From positions 1 to 15,775 of the forward strand of contig JBHEOL010000220.1 of the NCBI GenBank assembly GCA_046261635.1: 15,775 nt of DNA, read 5' to 3'. Positions 12,898 to 15,775 of this stretch are shown here, piece by piece. Under the pieces are notes generated by a model. It was not told the origin of the DNA. It ran no database searches and was given only the letters and a program-made list of their open reading frames with translations. The stretch comes from JBHEPS01 sp046261635 (GTDB lineage: Bacteria; Acidobacteriota; Thermoanaerobaculia; Gp7-AA8). Every line of letters starts with the position of its first letter. Within the stretch, counting starts at the first letter, position 1. Made by a program: the position numbers and the translations under genes.

Positions 12898-13272
12898 ATG
12901 ATCGTCCCCAGTTCCGGCGAGCCGGCGATCCGCGTGCTGATGATGCCGCGGGACACCAACGCCCAGGGGACGATCTTCGGCGGCGTGATCCTTTCGTACA
13001 TCGACCAGGCCGGCGCGATCGAGGCGCGCCGGCAGGGCGCTCAGATGATGGTCACGGTCGCCATGGACCAGGTCGTCTTTCACGCGCCCGTGTTCGTGGG
13101 CGACCTGGTCACGTTCCGGACGGAATGCGTGCGGATCGGGACGTCTTCGATGGCGATCCGCGTCCGCGTCGAGGCCAACCGATGGCTGCATCCCGATGAG
13201 AAAGTCCTGGTCACCGAGGCCGAGGTCACGTACGTGAACATCGGCGAGGACCGCAGGCCGAAGCCGCTGTAG
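12898..13272 (+). CDS. Acyl-CoA thioesterase, hotdog fold (YciA/ACOT-like)
   Basis: The product hydrolyses acyl-CoA to free acid and CoA in the cytoplasm; substrate range is unknown. The 124 residues form one hotdog domain. The diagnostic segment MMPRDTNAQGTIFGGVILSY (15-34) carries the Asn-x2-Gly-x2-FGG active-site signature, followed by IDQAGAIEA with the conserved Asp36. Then come VTVAMDQVVFHAPVFVGDLV and AEVTYVNIGEDRRPKPL. The start is ambiguous: ATG 12898 is nine bases past the ppiD stop, while an in-frame GTG at 12886 overlaps that stop (GTGA) and would add VSDA. No SD precedes either, so translation is probably coupled to ppiD. A functional link with the foldase is not evident. Confidence 0.9.
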   Translation: MIVPSSGEPAIRVLMMPRDTNAQGTIFGGVILSYIDQAGAIEARRQGAQMMVTVAMDQVVFHAPVFVGDLVTFRTECVRIGTSSMAIRVRVEANRWLHPDEKVLVTEAEVTYVNIGEDRRPKPL

Positions 13273-13276
13273 CCGA

Positions 13277-13362
13277 GCCAGAAGCCAGAGGCTTGAAGCC
13301 AGAAGCCAAAAGCCAGAAGCCAGAAGAAAAGGCAGAAGGCAGAAGGCTGCAGAAGGCAGAAG
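13277..13362. repeat. Heptad-repeat array after the thioesterase gene
   Basis: Seven consecutive 7-nt units occupy 13277-13325: gccagaa, gccagag, gcttgaa, gccagaa, gccaaaa, gccagaa, gccagaa. A degenerate extension with two exact ggcagaa units (13331-13344) runs to 13362. The array starts five bases after the thioesterase stop. Unlike the arrays near pheS and rpmI, no inverted partner arm is found before the rarA stop at 13436. The remaining 73 bp contain only a gccgcc/ggcggc stem (13411-13416/13431-13436) without a T-run. Confidence 0.85.
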
Positions 13363-13435
13363 TCGTTGAAACAGCGATCCTGAGATTTCGGGCTCCGCGG
13401 TCCCGCCATCGCCGCCTGACGAATCCGCGCGGCGG

Positions 13436-14770
13436 CTACGGCTTCTTTTCCCGCGCGGCCCTCAGCTGCTCGAGGCGTTCGGCGAGCGCCTTCTCCGCGC
13501 CCGTTCGCTTCGGCTCGTAGAAGCGCCGGCCGGCGAGCGATTCCGGAAGGCAATCCATCGGCGCCGTCTCGTCAGCGAAGTCGTGCGCGTACTGATAGCC
13601 GCTGCCGTAACCGACGTCCTTCATCAGTTTCGTCGAGGCGTTCCGTATATGGAGAGGGACGGGAGGGACGTCTCCCTCCCGCACCTCCCGCCGCGCCGCG
13701 TTATAGGCCATGTAGACCGAGTTCGACTTCGGCGCCAGAGCGAGGTAGACGGCGAGCTCGGCGAGCACGACACCCGCTTCCGGCATGCCGATGAAGTGCG
13801 TCGCGTCTTTCGCGGCGATCGCCAGCTGAAGGGCCTGCGGGTCGGCGAGGCCGATATCCTCGGCCGCGGCCCTCACGAGGCGGCGGGCGATATAGAGGGG
13901 ATCTTCTCCGCCTTCGAGCATCCGCACGAGCCAGTAGATGGTCGCGTCGGGATCCCCGTTCCGCAGCGATTTGTGAAGCGCCGAGATGATGTTGTAGTGC
14001 TCCTCGCCTCCCTTGTCGTAGAGGAGCGAGCGCTGCTGAAGGATCTCTTTCGTTTTCTCGAGATCGATGGGGTTGTCCGCCGCATTCCCCGTCTCCACCA
14101 CCAGCTGAAGGCTGTTGAGCGCCTGCCTGGCGTCGCCCCCGGAGGTTGCCGCGATGAAACCGAGCGAATCCTCCGACGGGACGATGCGCGACTGCCGGAC
14201 GATCTCATGCTCGAGCGCCCGGCGGAGGATCGTCAGGATCTGCTCGACCTCGAGGCGAGGCACGACCACGACCTTCGACCGGGAAAGGAGCGCCGAGTTG
14301 ATCTCGAACGACGGGTTTTCGGTCGTCGCGCCGATCAGCACGATGTCGCCCGATTCGACGTAGGGGAGAAACGCATCCTGCTGCGCCTTGTTGAACCGGT
14401 GGATCTCGTCGACGAACAGGATGGTCTTCTGCTTCCGGTGTTCCCGCGCCAGCCGGGCCTCTTCCATGAGCGTCCGGATCTCCTTGATCCCGGAGGTCAC
14501 TGCGGAGAACGGGACGAACCGCGCGCTCGTGGTCGAGGCGATGATCCTGGCGAGCGTCGTCTTGCCGGAGCCGGGCGGGCCCCAGAAGATCAGGGAAGGG
14601 AAGCGGTCGCTCGCGATCGCGTTGCGCAGAAAACGCCCTTCGCCGACCAGGTCCTCGAGCCCGACCAGGTCCTCGAGCTTCTCGGGGCGCATGAGCTCTG
14701 CGAGGGGGGCTCCCTCGCGGCTCCGCTTCCGTCCGGGATCGGGGGTCGTGTCGAACAGGCTTCCACTCAT
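13436..14770 (-). CDS. rarA: Replication-associated recombination protein A (AAA+ ATPase)
   Basis: RarA (MgsA/WRNIP1 family) is a clamp-loader-like tetrameric ATPase that acts at stalled forks and gaps. The 444 residues (E. coli 447) carry Walker A GPPGSGKT (64-71), Walker B ILFVDEIHRFNKAQQDAFLP (117-136), sensor GATTENPSFE (147-156) and the Arg-finger region NSALLSRSKV (158-167). C-terminal family blocks include EEHYNIISALHKSLRNGDPD, GGEDPLYIARRLVRAAAEDI, PKSNSVYMAYNAA and the DVPPVPLHIRNASTKLMKDV stretch. A longer reading extends to 15208, but its first 146 residues are Arg-rich out-of-frame translation of the upstream gene, so the MSGSLF start is used. It overlaps the dehydratase stop (ATGA). 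Residues 34-45 are an exact LEDLVG doublet encoded by a perfect 18-bp tandem repeat. Confidence 0.96.
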   Translation of the reverse strand: MSGSLFDTTPDPGRKRSREGAPLAELMRPEKLEDLVGLEDLVGEGRFLRNAIASDRFPSLIFWGPPGSGKTTLARIIASTTSARFVPFSAVTSGIKEIRTLMEEARLAREHRKQKTILFVDEIHRFNKAQQDAFLPYVESGDIVLIGATTENPSFEINSALLSRSKVVVVPRLEVEQILTILRRALEHEIVRQSRIVPSEDSLGFIAATSGGDARQALNSLQLVVETGNAADNPIDLEKTKEILQQRSLLYDKGGEEHYNIISALHKSLRNGDPDATIYWLVRMLEGGEDPLYIARRLVRAAAEDIGLADPQALQLAIAAKDATHFIGMPEAGVVLAELAVYLALAPKSNSVYMAYNAARREVREGDVPPVPLHIRNASTKLMKDVGYGSGYQYAHDFADETAPMDCLPESLAGRRFYEPKRTGAEKALAERLEQLRAAREKKP

Positions 14771-15726
14771 CGGCAGAGCAGCGAGAGGTCGAGGTTTCCG
14801 CCGGAAACGACGGCGGCGACCTTCGCTCCGCGCACTTTCCCGTGCAGGAGTGCGGCCACGGCGAGGCAGCCGGTCGGCTCCATGAGGAGCTTGGTGCGAT
14901 AGATTGCGAACCGTAGCGATTCGAGAAGCTCGCTGTCGTCCACGGTCACGATGTCGGTGACCTTCTCCCGGATGATCCGGAAATTGCGGACGCCGACGGC
15001 GAGAGTCCGCGCCCCGTCGGCGATCGTGTCGGGCGGGGCGATCGTCACGATCGAGCCGCTGCGGAACGACTGCTGCCCGTCGTTCCCCGCGGCCGGCTCG
15101 ACCCCGTAAATCCTGATCCCCGGTTTCAGGGAAGCCGCGGCGATGGCGATTCCCGCCAGAAGACCTCCGCCGCCAAGGGGAACGACGAGCGTGTCGACTT
15201 CGGGCCATTCCTCGAGGATCTCGAGGCCTACCGTGCCTGCCCCGGCGATGATGTCATCGTGGTCGAAGGGGGGGATGATCGCCGCGCCGCTCTTCTCGGC
15301 GATTTCCCGGGCGACGTCGCCGCGGGTCGATTCGGTCACTCCCGACTGGACGACGGTCGCGCCGTAGGAGCGGGTGGCCTCGACCTTGGCCGGCACCGAC
15401 CGCTCCGGCATGACGATGGTCGCCGGCATGCCGAGCATCTTCGCCGCCAGCGCGACGCCCTGGGCGTGGTTCCCCGACGAGAAGGCGACCACGCCTCGCC
15501 CGCGCCGATCCTCGGGGATCTGCATCAGCGCGTTGAGGGCGCCTCGGATCTTGAAGGCGCCGATGCGCTGGAGATTTTCGCATTTGAGGCGGATCTCCCC
15601 TCCGGCAGCTTCCGAAATCGATCGATTTGAGAGGAGCGGGGTTCGATGGACCCGCCCTTCGATGCGGGCGGCGGCGGCACGGACATGCTCGAGCGTGAGG
15701 GTCTGGGGAAGCGGGTCGTGAGTCAC
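14767..15726 (-). CDS. PLP-dependent serine/threonine dehydratase (fold type II)
   Basis: The enzyme deaminates L-threonine or L-serine to 2-oxobutyrate or pyruvate, or is a related serine racemase or hydroxyaspartate lyase. The 319 residues contain the PLP lysine K59 (AFKIRGALN), the substrate loop SSGNHAQG (83-90), the phosphate-binding GGGGL (185-189) and SGGN (308-311). There is no C-terminal ACT domain, so it is not the isoleucine-feedback IlvA form. E210 and D216 (VEPAAGND) resemble the divalent-cation site of serine racemase-type members. The start is GTG 15726, with no upstream SD and a TATACT seven bases before it, suggesting a leaderless message. rarA overlaps its stop by 4 bp; the pairing looks like simple co-transcription. 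Confidence 0.92.
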   Translation of the reverse strand: MTHDPLPQTLTLEHVRAAAARIEGRVHRTPLLSNRSISEAAGGEIRLKCENLQRIGAFKIRGALNALMQIPEDRRGRGVVAFSSGNHAQGVALAAKMLGMPATIVMPERSVPAKVEATRSYGATVVQSGVTESTRGDVAREIAEKSGAAIIPPFDHDDIIAGAGTVGLEILEEWPEVDTLVVPLGGGGLLAGIAIAAASLKPGIRIYGVEPAAGNDGQQSFRSGSIVTIAPPDTIADGARTLAVGVRNFRIIREKVTDIVTVDDSELLESLRFAIYRTKLLMEPTGCLAVAALLHGKVRGAKVAAVVSGGNLDLSLLCR

Positions 15727-15733
15727 GGCGACC

Positions 15734-15739
15734 AGTATA
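15734..15739 (-). promoter_or_regulatory. -10 box for a likely leaderless dehydratase-rarA mRNA
   Basis: On the minus strand TATACT (15739-15734) matches five of six -10 positions and ends seven bases before GTG 15726, so transcription should start at or one base before the start codon. The upstream minus-strand sequence is strongly pyrimidine-rich and has no Shine-Dalgarno. No convincing -35 is seen. Confidence 0.5.
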
Positions 15740-15775
15740 AGAGGAGGAGCGGCCGGGGGAAGGGGGAGGTGGGGG

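Noticed and set aside
13277..13362. CRISPR array
   Set aside because: Units are 7 nt, contiguous and without spacers; no cas genes in the window.
13411..13436. Terminator for rarA from the gccgcc/ggcggc stem
   Set aside because: Six-base stem with a 14-nt loop, no T-run, and overlap with the stop codon; too weak in GC-rich DNA.
13080..13553. 157-residue minus-strand frame with repeated F-W-L segments
   Set aside because: The apparent hydrophobic repeats (FWLLAFGFWLQASGFWL) are the heptad DNA repeat read through three frames, and the rest is antisense to the thioesterase and rarA ends.
14771..15208. 146-residue N-terminal extension of rarA
   Set aside because: Arg-rich, out-of-frame reading of the dehydratase gene; the ATGA overlap and family length support the start at 14770.

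Overview
The window comes from a high-G+C bacterial chromosome and holds conserved housekeeping genes on both strands. There is no plasmid, phage, transposase, CRISPR, tRNA or rRNA signal. A full MreB-MreC-MreD-PBP2-RodA elongasome, a PpiD-type periplasmic foldase and an anchored FecR-domain protein indicate a rod-shaped, Gram-negative-type cell. The FecR/Ig architecture and the spacers full of 7-nt repeats remind me of Acidobacteriota or a neighbouring phylum, but that placement is an inference and not a marker-gene result.

Layout. (1) 2-2627, plus strand: the end of infC, then rpmI, rplT, a clear intrinsic terminator, and pheS. This is the classic IF3-L35-L20-PheS translation cluster, but pheT does not follow pheS. 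(2) 2628-2729: a 102-bp convergent spacer almost filled by two inverted, covarying hairpins. (3) 2730-3493: an HU-family gene (minus) with a near-consensus sigma70-type promoter, divergent from an S4-domain (Hsp15-like) gene (plus). (4) 3518-10710, minus strand: read 5'->3' it runs FecR-domain membrane protein, mreB, mreC, mreD, mrdA (PBP2), rodA. This is the cell-elongation operon, headed by an uncharacterised anchored protein. (5) 10711-10936: a divergent promoter region. (6) 10937-13272, plus strand: ppiD-like foldase and an acyl-CoA thioesterase whose start may overlap the ppiD stop. (7) 13436-15726, minus strand: a PLP-dependent serine/threonine dehydratase overlapping rarA by 4 bp.

How the genes fit together: the first block makes translation components. 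The central block builds the lateral wall: MreB filaments position MreC/MreD, PBP2 crosslinks and RodA polymerises glycan. PpiD helps fold envelope proteins, and RarA acts at stalled replication forks.

The unusual content lies between genes. Four spacers carry 7-nt tandem repeats that fit one graded consensus, G-R-R-G-C-Y-A. In two of them the repeats face each other as long inverted arms around an 81-82-nt core. Other points worth a look are the twin hairpins with compensatory changes at the pheS/HU junction where pheT is missing, candidate RNA switches in the rpmI-rplT and mreB-mreC spacers, and two genes (pheS and the dehydratase) with -10-like boxes placed as for leaderless mRNAs. All base-pairing and promoter calls were made by eye; no folding or database search was run.
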